In this document: positions 25,201 through 33,205 of the stretch, one piece after another | How the letters are laid out: each line of letters starts with the position of its first letter | Position numbering within the stretch: position 1 is the first letter of the stretch | Source: Ascaphus truei | Taxonomy: Eukaryota > Chordata > Amphibia > Anura > Ascaphidae | DNA: 64,000 nt | Direction of reading: 5' to 3' | Assembly (NCBI GenBank): GCA_036426205.1 | Contig: CM071567.1 | Coordinates: 293,646,847 to 293,710,846 of the forward strand | Position numbers and translations under genes: made by a program | Notes under the pieces: generated by a model | Told to the model about the DNA's origin: nothing | The model's database searches: none | What the model saw: only the letters and a program-made list of their open reading frames with translations

Positions 25201-26031
25201 TTATTGGTAACAGGTCAGTCGATCGTTGGATGCAAAGCTATTCTGATAGATGACCAAGTGTTTATGGTGGTGGCACAACTGTTTGGAGGCTCTCACATTT
25301 ACAAGTATGACGAAAGCTGGGCCAAATTCACCAAGTTTCAAGACATAGAGGTCTCACGGATTTCCAAACCAAATGACATAGAGGTGTTTCAGATCGAAAG
25401 TGAAATTTTTTTTGTCATTGCGGACAGCTCTAAAGCTGGTCTGACGACTGCGTATAAATGGAATGGCAAAGGGTTTTACTCGTACCAGTCTCTGCACGAA
25501 TGGTTCAGAGACACTGATGCAGAGTTTGTTGAGATTGAAGGGAAACCTCATCTGATCTTATCCAGCCGCTCTCAAGTTCCCCTCATCCTGCAGTGGAGTA
25601 AGAGCTCTCAGAAGTTCACGCCTCATAGTGACATACCAAATATGGAAGATGTCCTCGCTGTCAAAAGTTTCAACATGAAAGATGAGCTCTACATTTCATT
25701 GACCAGATTCATTGGCGACTCCCGAGTTATGAAATGGAACAGTAAGCAGTTTGTGGAGATTCAGGCTCTGCCATCTCGTGGGGCCATGACCTTGCAGCCA
25801 TTTTCTTTGAAGGATAGACACTACCTAGCACTGGGAAGTGATTATACCTTCTCACAGATATACCTGTGGGACACAGAGAAGAAGACTTTCTCGAAGTTCA
25901 AGGAAATCTATGTCCAAGCACCCCGGTCCTTTACTGCTGTGTCGACCGATCGCAGGGATTTTGTCTTTGCTTCCAGCTTTAAGGGAGACACACACATTTT
26001 TGAGCATATCACTGTTGACTTGAGTTTGTGA
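1031..26031 (+). CDS. LGI2: LGI2, leucine-rich glioma-inactivated protein 2 (complete, 8 coding exons)
   Basis: Coding exons are 1031-1206, 2469-2540, 13112-13183, 17080-17151, 17334-17405, 22100-22269, 22854-23018 and 25214-26031, joined in one frame of 1617 nt (538 aa plus stop). All introns are GT-AG. The layout is the LGI family pattern: signal peptide (about 1-22), cysteine cap with C29, C33, C35 and C42, four LRRs each on a 72-bp exon, a cysteine-rich C-cap on a 170-bp exon, then EPTP repeats to the end. Wording such as [14 protein letters not shown] and [14 protein letters not shown] fits LGI2 as I remember it better than LGI1, 3 or 4; this is recall, not a search. LGI proteins are secreted and bind ADAM22/ADAM23-type receptors at neuronal contacts; LGI2 truncation is linked to juvenile epilepsy in dogs. 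Length is close to the human protein (about 545 aa). No frameshift or internal stop was seen. Confidence 0.95.
2099..2256. mobile_element. Palindromic MITE, copy A
   Basis: Ends are gccaactccattcctcaagg and its near reverse complement ccttgaggagtggagttgg. The middle pairs caggtggctcaatcagtggc with a decayed partner. The same palindrome recurs at 13827, 16633, 19848/21907, 54578 and 55652. It lies in LGI2 intron 1. The superfamily is not certain. Confidence 0.75.
2469..2540 (+). CDS. LGI2: LGI2 exon 2: leucine-rich repeat 1
   Basis: A 72-bp exon between atttctag and gtaagtat, reading [19 protein letters not shown] and on to LQLL. It enters and leaves in phase 2, so it adds exactly 24 residues, one LRR. 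Confidence 0.93.
3175..3495. mobile_element. GC-rich hairpin MITE in LGI2 intron 2
   Basis: A GC- and CpG-rich island in AT-rich intron DNA. It contains a perfect hairpin (gagaaatcagtt then aactgatttctc, about 3299-3325) and further GC palindromes. Just after it, 3541-3580 resembles the tail of the tRNA-type SINE (gggcaagtcaatttatttct). Ends and target duplication were not defined. Confidence 0.45.
3581..5126. other. LGI2 intron 2, mostly plain sequence
   Basis: No gene seen. A short element-like stretch at about 4590-4715 starts gcagtgctaagcc and ends gcactgcttag, a possible small MITE; the rest shows no recognisable feature. Confidence 0.4.
5127..5505. mobile_element. MITE with TAGG termini, copy 1
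   Basis: Left end tagggtttccaagtgtccag and right end ctggcaatccta are imperfect inverted repeats, and ccagtatt occurs near both ends. A related element with tagggttgctagatgtccc lies at 59692. The body contains an internal inverted pair (gattggctgc / gcagccaatc). Confidence 0.5.
5506..7529. other. LGI2 intron 2, no gene found
   Basis: No convincing coding signal. Open frames here are short and share no family motif. A G run lies at about 5780-5789. Confidence 0.5.
7530..8597 (+). pseudogene. L2/CR1-type LINE, 3' end of reverse transcriptase ORF plus tail
   Basis: The translation around 7640-7770 reads [15 protein letters not shown] and KLGVLYRN, and around 7870-8140 reads [15 protein letters not shown] later frame carries [12 protein letters not shown], all typical of the C-terminal reverse transcriptase region of L2/CR1/Rex-like LINEs. 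Gtactttacaggaa occurs at both about 7749 and 7872, so a short stretch is duplicated at a break. The element ends in an AAAT-type repeat (ataaataaataaat), the expected tail. A stop-containing shift near 8170 shows it is dead. Confidence 0.8.
8598..10462. other. LGI2 intron 2, repeats and plain sequence
   Basis: No gene seen. A GC-rich patch at 9548-9720 (cagggcccgccttagg) has the look of a repeat end. A TA microsatellite lies at about 9927-9945. Confidence 0.4.
10463..11276. mobile_element. Solo LTR (814 bp) with 5-bp target duplication
   Basis: The element starts TGTTACGA and ends TTCCTTACA, and is flanked on both sides by tatat (10458-10462 and 11277-11281). A TATA-like box (ctataaagg, about 11098) lies in the 3' third, where an LTR promoter would be if the element reads on the + strand. 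Inside is a 64-bp tandem repeat (10810, 10874, 10938). No internal region or second LTR is present, so this is a recombined solo LTR; the class is unresolved. Confidence 0.7.
10782..10975 (+). repeat. 64-bp tandem repeat inside the solo LTR
   Basis: Three units start at 10810, 10874 and 10938 with aacgggcccccgcatggaac, exactly 64 bases apart, preceded by a partial, more diverged unit. Confidence 0.9.
11306..11593. mobile_element. GC-rich MITE, Harbinger-like
   Basis: Left end ggttgcgtccccgctagcgc and right end gcgccagcgaggactcagtc are inverted repeats, flanked by tta on each side. Three-base TTA/TAA duplications are typical of PIF/Harbinger elements, hence the inferred class. A related element sits at 57241, and a diverged one near 30570-30745. 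Confidence 0.6.
11594..13111. other. LGI2 intron 2, AT-rich, nothing recognised
   Basis: AT-rich intron DNA with short A and T runs and a small ATA repeat near 12555. No coding or mobile-element signal was found. Confidence 0.5.
13112..13183 (+). CDS. LGI2: LGI2 exon 3: leucine-rich repeat 2
   Basis: A 72-bp exon between ttcattttcag and gtaagtgg, reading [20 protein letters not shown] then LEYL. It follows a 10.6-kb intron, the longest of the gene, which holds many repeats. Confidence 0.93.
13827..13975. mobile_element. Palindromic MITE, copy B
   Basis: Contains caacaggtcaggttttcag and, inverted, gaaagcctgacctgttgga, with ttgaggactggagtt at the right end. It is the same family as the copies at 2099, 16633 and 54578, with part of the centre missing. 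It lies in LGI2 intron 3. Confidence 0.75.
14349..14490. mobile_element. Small MITE
   Basis: Left end ggatatttactaagcagtg and right end cacttagtaaatatggtcc are inverted repeats about 140 bp apart. The interior is AT-rich and non-coding. Confidence 0.5.
14698..15030. mobile_element. MITE with 16-bp perfect terminal repeats and TTAA ends
   Basis: Ttaaagctgcagttca at the left end is exactly the reverse complement of the right end. The outer TTAA fits a TTAA target duplication, as in piggyBac/Kolobok elements and the T2 MITEs of Xenopus. An internal inverted pair (gccggtcaattcgt / tctattgatcggc) adds structure. Confidence 0.7.
15031..16632. other. LGI2 intron 3, mostly plain sequence
   Basis: No gene found. 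A degenerate repeat-like stretch lies at 15702-15812 (aggccaatatccacaaaag near one end, gatctgggcctt at the other). Confidence 0.4.
16633..16852. mobile_element. Palindromic MITE, copy C
   Basis: Starts ggctcaactccagtactcaa and ends cttgaggactggagttgcgc. Inside, ggtcaggttttcaggatatc faces its inverted partner near 16785-16812. A G run of about 16 interrupts the right arm. Confidence 0.8.
17080..17151 (+). CDS. LGI2: LGI2 exon 4: leucine-rich repeat 3
   Basis: A 72-bp exon between tctacctag and gtaagtcc, reading [20 protein letters not shown] then LTHL. Confidence 0.93.
17334..17405 (+). CDS. LGI2: LGI2 exon 5: leucine-rich repeat 4
   Basis: A 72-bp exon between ttttctag and gtaagtac, reading [20 protein letters not shown] then LIEL. 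Only 182 bp separate it from exon 4, the shortest intron of the gene. Confidence 0.93.
17913..18155. mobile_element. Long palindromic MITE in LGI2 intron 5
   Basis: About 120 bases on each side of a centre near 18034 are inverted copies: atacaacaaaagacaagggt at the left faces cctgtcttttgttgtat at the right. The arms carry AAT repeats and gccaatgctacatcca-like stretches with few mismatches. Such a perfect fold-back can form a cruciform or a hairpin RNA. Confidence 0.75.
18649..18876. mobile_element. Inverted repeat of about 100-bp arms, Penelope-terminus-like
   Basis: The left arm (18649-18750) and right arm (18775-18876) are inverted copies: gctgctatcaccaaagcgac at the left faces gtcgctttggtgatagcag at the right. 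The loop holds cgtcctgaggaagg. The aacgtttcg motif beside the loop also occurs in the Penelope-like terminal repeats at 20.0 and 21.7 kb, so I read this as a related terminal repeat; that link is inference. Confidence 0.6.
18905..19830 (-). pseudogene. RTE-type LINE fragment (endonuclease region)
   Basis: On the minus strand, 19805-19620 reads [20 protein letters not shown] then [16 protein letters not shown] and TRSDH, the C-terminal part of an apurinic endonuclease-like domain. Further on, 19079-18905 reads [18 protein letters not shown] and [19 protein letters not shown], the linker after it in RTE-like LINEs. A 28-bp tandem repeat (19160-19470) separates the two and breaks the frame. No reverse transcriptase remains. 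Confidence 0.65.
19160..19470 (+). repeat. 28-bp minisatellite, about 11 units
   Basis: Unit gtgtcccgatgtatttcccg plus atgttaaa (28 bp). The units at about 19290-19460 are nearly identical, while those at 19160-19260 are diverged and differ in length. It interrupts the antisense LINE ORF. Confidence 0.9.
19848..19962. mobile_element. Palindromic MITE copy D, left half
   Basis: Starts ggccaactccagtcctcaag and runs into the palindrome centre, where it is cut by the Penelope-like insertion at 19963. The right half resumes at 21909. Confidence 0.8.
19963..21908 (+). mobile_element. Penelope-like element with inverted terminal repeats, nested in a MITE
   Basis: The insertion is bounded by a 14-bp target duplication ccactgattgagcc (19949-19962 and 21909-21922). 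About 210 bp at the left (gggtagagaatggaagcagg onward) is repeated in inverted form at 21599-21808. Between them lies an ORF (20827-21447) for the N-terminal region of a Penelope-type protein. No reverse transcriptase or GIY-YIG domain is present. Inverted terminal repeats and short target duplications are known in Penelope-like elements. Confidence 0.7.
20827..21447 (+). CDS. Penelope-like element ORF, N-terminal part (206 aa)
   Basis: The protein has a charged, coiled-coil-prone middle, with [16 protein letters not shown] followed by about 100 residues and [20 protein letters not shown]. The same order (LDNYLSRKIIPRGLRR, then KKKKFDRCITDFERKQVYRQ) occurs in the N-terminal ORF of the minus-strand Penelope-like element at 45.4-46.0 kb, which links the two. 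The frame stops at 21447 after a C run, and a second frame continues for about 100 codons, so the ORF is probably frameshifted. Function of this domain is not known to me. Confidence 0.55.
   Translation: MENLCNLSLGLMQRADTLVLTEQEINKILFKSTPEEAFGPDRPQDHLKELERLERREMDLFAHGSTLSEYYRLKLIPRGFRINNRPTIGAENPSFCERWCQVLNKAPLDHIILVIEEVGEQLSNTRRDILKVEILIEQASSSTDIIQSLDTLKIKLEKIKSDQIHFKKLKFKKVVQDYKEGRVYLWLKQDRKPQRGQPPPPDESRY
21909..21996. mobile_element. Palindromic MITE copy D, right half
   Basis: Resumes with the duplicated target ccactgattgagcc and ends cttgaggactggagttgggc, completing the palindrome broken by the Penelope-like insertion. Confidence 0.8.
22100..22269 (+). CDS. LGI2: LGI2 exon 6: C-terminal LRR cap
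   Basis: A 170-bp exon between ttttcttag and gtatattc. It reads [20 protein letters not shown] and continues with cysteines at VSCVG and SECMTT, the LRRCT cap. It leaves phase 1. Confidence 0.93.
22401..22752. mobile_element. TTAA-flanked MITE filling LGI2 intron 6
   Basis: Left end atttaaagcaacaatcc and right end gatttctgctttaaat form imperfect inverted repeats with TTAA at the edge. It makes up most of the 584-bp intron between exons 6 and 7. Confidence 0.55.
22854..23018 (+). CDS. LGI2: LGI2 exon 7: first EPTP repeat
   Basis: A 165-bp exon between tgtccatttacag and gtacatgt. It contains [20 protein letters not shown] and [18 protein letters not shown], the first blade of the beta-propeller. 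Confidence 0.93.
23222..23256 (+). repeat. AAT microsatellite
   Basis: About ten AAT units (aataataataataataat) in LGI2 intron 7. Confidence 0.9.
23335..23535. mobile_element. Degenerate MITE related to the element at 14698
   Basis: Contains the inverted pair gccgatcgatctc / gggatcgatcggc and ends ctgctttaaagg, as in the 14.7-kb TTAA element. The left end is decayed. Confidence 0.4.
23640..23940 (+). repeat. 30-bp GC-rich minisatellite with NRF1-type palindromes
   Basis: The unit is gcgagaccggcacttgccta plus ctgcgcatgc. Seven copies of GCGCATGCGC lie at 23659, 23689, 23719, 23749, 23779, 23807 and 23835, spaced 30 bp then 28 bp, followed by about three decayed units. This palindrome is the NRF1 consensus. 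Because 30 is a multiple of three, several frames stay open (10-residue repeats such as [10 protein letters not shown]), but nothing suggests translation. It sits in LGI2 intron 7. Confidence 0.9.
24478..24765. mobile_element. GC-rich MITE-like island in LGI2 intron 7
   Basis: A compact GC island with internal hairpins (ctccgtttaaaaacggag; ataagcgctaatggcgctta). Tactgt occurs at both borders. Ends were not resolved, so the class is open. Confidence 0.45.
25214..26031 (+). CDS. LGI2: LGI2 exon 8: remaining EPTP repeats and stop
   Basis: The last coding exon starts after ttggtaacag (25213). The open frame does continue upstream to an ATG at 25198, but that part is intron. It encodes about 272 residues with repeated [45 protein letters not shown] and [13 protein letters not shown] units, one per propeller blade, and ends [11 protein letters not shown] then TGA, the family's usual C-terminus. 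Confidence 0.95.
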
Positions 26032-27966
26032 AGGATACAGCTCTTTCAGGGGCTGCTACGTGTAGCCAGTAACCTTTCCATTGTACACCAGATGGATTGA
26101 AGATCTTCAGAAATGATAGACGGAAGATTTGTTTTTATTGGTGGCTTCTGATTTAGAAGAATAGAATCTGATTTGCATTTCAGACAGGAATGGCAAATTA
26201 TTGGCTAATTGCATGACCGTGTCCATTTTAACAGTTTTCACTCATTTTGTAACTGATATTGAGCAACTGATTTGGAATGATTTTAACATATACATAGGTG
26301 CTGATGAGTAGTCAATTTTAAAGAAGGAAAATGATATTATTTCAATATTTAATGAAGATTGCTATAAACATGTAATGCATAGGCAACCACTTTATGCTTT
26401 AAGATATAAACACCTATTTGAACTTCTTGTGTGCAAAACAGTTTCTATAATTCTATTGTTTGTAAGATATAACTGCCATTTTTTTGTACGTTTGAGCTGA
26501 AACTTTGTAGTGATATCAAAGAAGATTTTGAAGCAGAGCCAACGAATAGGTTTCCTCGTGTGCAGATACAAGGACGTATGCTATAAAGTGTGATAGCGCT
26601 ATGACGCAAGTGCACAAAAAGCCCAGTTAAAGTCAATGGGGCTTTCCTACAGGTAGCGCCAAGTACACGCTTTCACACTTTTTAGAATACGGCCCATTTT
26701 GCTCAGAAAGTATGAGAGGTTAAAATTTATGGTGTGATATCTGGCCGTCTAGCAATCTCTATTGTGATACCATTAACTGTACACTAACAAACTATTCATA
26801 GATGCAGTTATACGCGAGGTTTTGAGAACACAGTGGTGCATTCTTCAGAAACACGCCATCTGAAGAAAGGGACTTTGTTGTCAAGGGACAAACAAGAACA
26901 GCTATAAATGATCTCCATGTTGGATATATGTTATGACTTGTAAGGAACATGAGGGTTTGATATTTCCTATATTAATATAAGAGTTTTGTGTATGTGTGAC
27001 CTTTTAGGGCTGTGCAGGCCTTCACATTATATAGCAAGAAAGGGGTTAAGTCCAAAAAGAGACACAGACCTAAGGGGGCGGGGGATGGGGGAAGGGTTAT
27101 TGCGATGGTAATATGGAAAAACAAGAAGATGAGCATCAATATTGTGCAGTTACGGTATTGGTTAATTACAATGAAGAATGGGAGTCTATACATCTGTCGT
27201 GACCACGTGATCACTTGAGAAAGGGATCACGTGGTTACAATCAGCCCACAGTGATTTACTAAAGCTTGTCAGATGTACAGACTTTATTGAACCACAGGAA
27301 CTAGGTTTTGTGGACTGTTTAGTTGCTTACATATATTTTCACAGTAAGGGCACATTGTGACTGCAGTAACCCTGAGGATGACCTCACCCTGGCATAAAAA
27401 CGGTGCTGTCCATTTCTCTTATCCAATATGTAAATGTTTGTAACACTTCTGATCACCCAGTACAGTTTGTTTACACTTTCACTCGCAGTGCACGGCTATG
27501 TCTTTCTAGAGACAACCTTGGTCTCAGTTATTATCTTGGTTTGCTCTTTGGGAGGGATATAAATGAAACTTCTGACAGGGAGAAGGATTCCAACCACTCA
27601 TATCCCTTTTTATAGGTGTTTAAATCCTGTTTTATACAGTTCCCTCCTGTTCTGTATCTGCATATGAGACCTAAGGTGTTCTCTATCAACATCTCCTGAT
27701 TGCAAAACTGGAGCAAAAAAACTAAACTGCACCATCTTCATCAAAGCAAAAAATCCCATTGCAGCCATTGGGCCTTTTTCTCTTGGCTCCATCTGCGGCA
27801 ATGGTTTGTTCCAGCTTTGCAGCAGGGGAACTTTGATACATATCTTCCCTTGTGTGTGCCAGGTAATTCTGTATAATAGTCATTCAGTATCGGCAGATCT
27901 CTGAAGGAAAATGGCAGACTCAGGGCGATACGAGTTAGATATTCCATCCAACGCCTAAACATGTAG
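26032..27966 (+). other. LGI2: Presumed LGI2 3' UTR
   Basis: Non-coding, AT-rich sequence after the LGI2 stop. No AATAAA was found before about 28316. A short hairpin with E-box cores (gaccacgtgatc / ggatcacgtggt) lies at 27199-27237. The extent is inferred from position. Confidence 0.4.
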
Positions 27967-28374
27967 GGATCTATTTATCAAAGGGTAAATTCCGACGCAA
28001 CGTTGTTATTTTGTTGCAACTCGCGCGGAAACATACCTGCGACAGGCAGCATCTATGTGTTCAACCTAGTCATTTTCAGGTATGTCTGCGCCTGACTGCG
28101 ACAAGATGAGGGATTTATGGAACAAGTGGGAGGCGTTAGTGCGGGGTTATATATTCGTATATCGGCGCTGGGCTATCTATTACGGAATGTAAGGCTGCGT
28201 GACTTTTGTTGACGGTTTTCTGCGTTGGTTTTCTCCGTCACCTTATACATGGCGTAAGTCTTGTTTTTTTAGCGCAGAATACTAGCGCAGCGTGTACCAA
28301 AATCTAAAACCGTAGAAATAAAAAAAAAATTACGCCACTGCTTCAGCGCACATTTACCTCTTGATACATAGAGC
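27967..28374. mobile_element. MITE in the LGI2 3' region
   Basis: Left end ctatttatcaaagggtaaat and right end tttacctcttgatacatag are inverted repeats of about 20 bp with a few mismatches. The interior is non-coding. Confidence 0.55.
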
Positions 28375-28659
28375 TCCTAAAGATGAATTGAAAATACTAT
28401 GCAGATAATATCATCCAATTTCTGAGGTCAACATGAAGGATTTATAGGTATGAATGTTACACCTCAACGTGATGTTTGCTACAGTTTTTAATATGTTTTA
28501 AAATGCACTAATGTAAAGTAATTGTAGTTTATATAGTAAAGCCCATTTAATACAAACTGCAAGATGATGGAAGCATTTTTAGATTGTATATATATTGATC
28601 TTTTTGGTACATTGATGCAATTTCAATGGTTTGCTGCTAGAAATCTGTGCATTCATATA

Positions 28660-28665
28660 AATAAA
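28660..28665 (+). terminator. LGI2: Candidate LGI2 polyadenylation signal
   Basis: AATAAA after 2.6 kb of plain 3' sequence, in an AT-rich stretch with T-rich DNA about 30 bases on. An earlier AATAAA near 28316 lies inside the MITE and a later one near 29086 is also possible, so the choice is weak. Confidence 0.25.
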
Positions 28666-28679
28666 AGAATTACAGTTAA

Positions 28680-29309
28680 TGACTATCTTTTCTTTCTGAT
28701 TTTCTATTGTTACAGGTGCAATCATAAAATTAAAGCGAGCAAAGGGTTGTTGAAAACAATAATTACTGCTTCATTTTCGTCCTTAATTGGTTTAAAATGC
28801 ATGTGGCAGCAAATACATTATTACATACCACAGGAAATATTAACTATGTTACACTGCTCCTAAGCCAAAAAAGTACAGGACAGTTTATTTCCAAACTTCT
28901 ACAGCACAGGAACTAAACATAACATGACGTTGTCTGTATCAATTATTTTATCAATATCTCTCATAGCAGATTTATGTTTATTAATGCATGTCTTTTAATT
29001 GGCATGTAGCACAAGTAATATAGACACAGGCACTGGTGGAACATGTTAGCATATAAATACCGTGTCCTTGAACAATTCATAAATTGGTTAATAAAAATAA
29101 TTTCACCAGTAAAAGGATGTAGCACATACAGTATGTTGTGTTGTGTGTGTTGGCATTGGACGCAATGTCCACAACGAGAGTTATTACCTTTAGGTGGCGG
29201 TCTCATCCATGTCATAGGTGTGTCAGTACATGCACCGGGCACATTGTTTGCCCTTCTAAAAATAAAGCCAGGTGATTTTGGTAACAATCCTTCTAATTTC
29301 TTTTCATGA
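28680..29309. other. Intergenic sequence, nothing recognised
   Basis: No coding or repeat signal beyond short CA-rich stretches. Confidence 0.4.
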
Positions 29310-30927
29310 GATAGCGGTGCGCAAACCGGGGAGCGCAAGATTATTTAGGGGGGGCTCAGGCGGCGTGCGGCGAAACCTGGGGGCGGGCAGATGCTGTGCA
29401 CGGGCGGCCAAGAAGCTCAAGCTCTGTGCTGCTGCTTCTCTGTGCTGTGGCTTGCTGTGGGGGCGTGGCCTTGCTGCGGGGGTGGGGCCTTCACTGCACA
29501 CAGACAGCCCCTGCTCCTCCTGTCTGTTTCCCCGCCCCAGTTTGTAGCAGCAAACGGGGGACTGGAGCATGCTTAGTACTTCCCCCACCCCCCCCAGGTG
29601 AAAGTATGTGACTGTTATGATTGTATGTTGTGTTGTGTTGGTTGTGATTGAGTGTGTGTTGTGATTGAGTGTGTGTGTTGTGTCTGTGTTGGTTGTGATT
29701 GAGTATGTGTTGTGATTGTATGTTGTGATTGAGTGTATGTGTTGTGTCTGTGTGTGTTGTGATTGAGTATGTGTGAGGGTGTGTGGGGGTGTTGTGATTG
29801 AGTGTGTGTGTTGTGTCTGGGGGTGTGTTATGATTGAGTGTGTGTGTTGGATGTGATTGAATGTTTGTGTTGTCTGTGTGTGTTGTGATTGTGTGTGTTG
29901 TGATTGTGTGTGTTGTGATTGAATGCAGCGGTGCGCAAACTAGGGAGGGGGCGCGAGATTATTTAGGGGGGGGCGCAGGCGGCGTGTGGCGAAACCTGGT
30001 GTGCGTGGGCCGGCAGACGCAGTGCACGGGAGGGCGAAAAAGCTTTGCGCGGGCGGCCAAAAAGATGTGCGCGAGCGGACGAACAGGATAGTGCAATTGG
30101 CGGCCACGTGATGGTGTGTGCACACATGCGGGGGCTTTGAAGGTACAGGGGAGGAGCACACCCCAGCGCTGTGATGTCAAACACCCCTCCTTCCGGTGTC
30201 TGCCCTGCAATAGCGCTGTGTTCCTGCCCTCCTCCGCTGGCAACCTGCTTTACTGTGATCCTCTGCAAGTGAGAGGGTAGGCTGCCACTATATCAATCAT
30301 ACTATGAATGTACAGAAATAATAAAACAAAAAAGTGAAAACACAATATTGAAAATGGAAATAAATAAATAATACTGTAGGTTGGAGTTTGGATGAAACTG
30401 GGGACAGCAAGACAAAGAGCAGGGAAAATAAAAAGGCAAATGGGAGAAGGAAAAAAAAGGGGGGGGGAAGAGAGGGAAGGGAGGTAGCAAAGAGGTAGAT
30501 GAATGCCCCCCCAAAAGGATTGCCTTTGTGCACGTACGCTCTCCCAAGCTTGGCGCTTGGGGAGACAAACAAAATTGACTTTGAAGCGCACTCAGCAGCA
30601 GTGAATGCACACACACAGCCACTCACAAAAATAGCCCCGATCCACGCCCCCCCGCTCATACTTGCAAAATGATGTAGGACACCCTGTGCTCATGCTTGGA
30701 GAGTTAGTAATGTCACTGCTCTCAGCGGCAGAGTGGACGCAGCCTAATTTTACAAGTGCGAGCTGTTGAAATATGTAAGTATTTAGACATATTTGTATTC
30801 ACATTATATACCGTTTAATAAAGGTTTTTTTTTTCATGTGATTTTGATTATATCAGGCAGGGGGGGGGCAGAGATATTTCATGGATGAAAAGGGGGGCTC
30901 GTTATAAAAAGTTTGCTCACCCCTGAT
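29310..30927. mobile_element. hAT-like non-autonomous element(s), nested
   Basis: Agcggtgcgcaaac followed by a G-rich stretch occurs twice (29312 and 29926), and agtttgctcacccctg at 30910-30925 is the inverted end. CAG(n)GGTG(n)GCAAACT ends are usual for hAT elements. A GT-rich tract (29600-29920) separates the two left ends, and a Harbinger-like element with ggacgcagccta at its right end lies at about 30570-30745. No transposase remains. Confidence 0.5.
29600..29922 (+). repeat. GT-rich tandem repeat
   Basis: Variable units of ttgtgattgagtgtgtgtg over about 320 bases, lying between two copies of a hAT-like left end. Confidence 0.85.
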
Positions 30928-31420
30928 GATAGGACACGCCAATGTTTCTTAATTAACCTTGCCACAAAGTCAGAATCACGAGTAAATGTGCATCTTCGTC
31001 AAGTGATTTTGTAACAATAATGATTCCCTAGATATCCTACCAACATCTGCCCTGATTGTATCTGTTAGATGTGGAGGATAGTTCCGATATTTAAATCAGT
31101 AGTGCTACAGTACATAGGCTTCGGAGTCTACCAAATTGGCACTTTCGGAATATTCTGTGTAACGTGTCGAGGATGAGCTGACTAAAATATATAATAATGA
31201 ATTGACTGGGCTCCTCTTATTCCATATTGATCTGGTTACGGTGTTACACCAGTGCCTGATACTTGAGGGTGGGATGGGAGATGTTCCATGCACGGAACAC
31301 CCTTGGCCTGGTTCTGCATTAGGGGAAGTCAACCTTGTATCAGCTCAATACAAACCAGCACCTGGAGGCTATATGGAAAAAAGCATTGCAGGGGTACAGT
31401 AATACACCAAGGTGGAGCCA

Positions 31421-31893
31421 GGCCCGTCCAGTAAGCAGGTAAGGCACAGCGTAATTGTCTCAGGGGGCGGCAAAATGAAGAGGAAAAGTGGTATTTAAAG
31501 GAGTAAATGCTCCACCCAAAAAAAATTGTTTCCTCTAGGTGGGAAGTATGGGGTATCCAGAGCAGAATCACGTTCATTTCAGCTCTGGGGACCCCCTGCT
31601 TCCTGACATACCTCCGTAGGGGGTGCCGGTATCTCCTGCTCAGGTTTAAAGCTACCGGTCACACGTGCCAATAGGAAGCCTCAGCTAACTATTTGCCCGC
31701 GTGAGCAGGAGATACCGGCACCCCATATGGAGGGAGGTCTGTATCTCAGGAAGAAGGGGGTCCCTAGAGCTGAAATGAACGGGGTTTATCTCTGGAGACC
31801 CCCTGCTTCCCACCCAGGGGAAAATAATTGAGGCTGGGAAATGGGCGTCCTTAATAGAGCTTGCCTACTGTTGGCACATTAACCTAGGGACGG
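31421..31893. mobile_element. MITE with nested hairpin
   Basis: Ends caggcccgtcc and ggacggacctg are inverted. Inside, ggggtgccggtatctcctgc (31620-31642, 23 bp in all) is perfectly inverted at 31702-31724, and the flanking parts (about 31580-31615 and 31729-31768) also pair. Arms total about 70 bp with a 59-bp loop. Confidence 0.6.
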
Positions 31894-32869
31894 ACCTGTG
31901 TGCAACAACAGCTATGCTAAATGCAGACTTGTTTTGATTTTGTAGAGTGGCTTCTAATACACTGAATCACTCTACATCTGTATCTTACATTTAAAAAGGA
32001 AAAATAAGACAACTGTTTCATGGGCATCAATTTGCACTCTGCAGGGTGCATGGCACGTTGTTGCTAAGGTGTGTTGGATTTATTGCAGAGGAAAGTCAGT
32101 CTGCATTGTGTTCTTGAAAGGTCTGTGCAGAAGGATGATCTCCCAATGGAAAGATCCCCCATCATTTCTTCATCCCCCAAGGGAACATGACAAACAAAGT
32201 GCGGAGAAAACAAATAATGAGCTGGTGAGCCGTGCTCCAGGGACCTCGCTCTGGTGCACACAGTCTCTCCTGTTTATGTTCCTTCTCGTGTCCTGTATTC
32301 TGGTGCCTTTGTGTTCCAGATCGTTGTATCCTGTAGGGAGTGTTTGTCTCCTTTATAATACAGTGGTGGCCTGATTGTAATGTTTTGTGCTACAATGCAC
32401 AAAGCTATTGGGAATACATGGAGGATGTTAAAGGCTGTGACATCAGTGAATATTCACTTCTGCAAAACACCAGCCGACACTTGTCTCTAGTTTCTTTTTT
32501 GCAGCATAATCTTATTGATTTACTACAACTCATTGAAATTAACTGTGAGGGGAAAAACAAAACAAAACACTTTTCTTTTGACTTTACTGAACAATGGCTT
32601 TTCTCCAGTCTGTTATCTTGTACATTTCTGATTGCTTTACATGTAATATTTTCTTAATTCTATATTGTGTTGAACACACTTCCTGCAATTTCTGTAAGAT
32701 ATCATACATATATTTGCCATGTAATGCCCAGTTTGCTATCTAACTTGAGACATGTAATCCTGATGTCAGGAAAACAGATTTGGTCTACATACTCAATGAT
32801 CCAAGTGAGATGGTGCTAAACGGATTATATTGAATATATCACCCTTTTTATTGACAAACTCAGTAATAG
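31894..32869. other. Intergenic sequence, nothing recognised
   Basis: Short open frames without family motifs; no repeat ends found. Confidence 0.4.
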
Positions 32870-32966
32870 GGAGGAGTGGCTCAGTGAGTAAAGACACTGA
32901 CTAGCACTGAGATTAAAGCAGAGGAGCCTGGTTCAATTTCCAGTGTCAGCTCCTTGTGACCTTAGG
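32870..32966 (+). mobile_element. tRNA-derived SINE (5' part)
   Basis: Gtggctcagtga (32876-32887) matches a pol III A box and ggttcaatttcc (32930-32941) a B box, 43 bp apart. The following ctccttgtgacctta matches the body of a common frog SINE as I recall it. The tail is cut by the GC-rich element that follows. Confidence 0.65.
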
Positions 32967-33205
32967 GCTGGGACCCGCTGCGCCCGGCGGCGCGGGCGGC
33001 CGCGTGAGCGTTCCCCACCAGCAGGGGAATCCTTCTGAGCAGGTCCCAGTCCCCCCTCGCTGCACGGCTCACTACGCGCTGTGACGCGTCAGCCGCCAGG
33101 GGAAGCAAGAAAATTATGATCCCGAGCGGTGACGCGTCACGTGGTGTGCTGATGAGCCTATCAGCGGCGGGAGCGGGAGCTGTCAGACAGCTTCCTACAC
33201 AAGGT

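Noticed and set aside
25198..25213. ATG at 25198 as start of an intron-less gene
   Set aside because: The 15 bases before 25214 are intron: cag at 25211-25213 is the acceptor and joining to exon 7 restores the LGI2 reading.
32870..32966. Functional tRNA gene
   Set aside because: A and B boxes are present, but the flanks do not form an acceptor stem and the body continues as a SINE.
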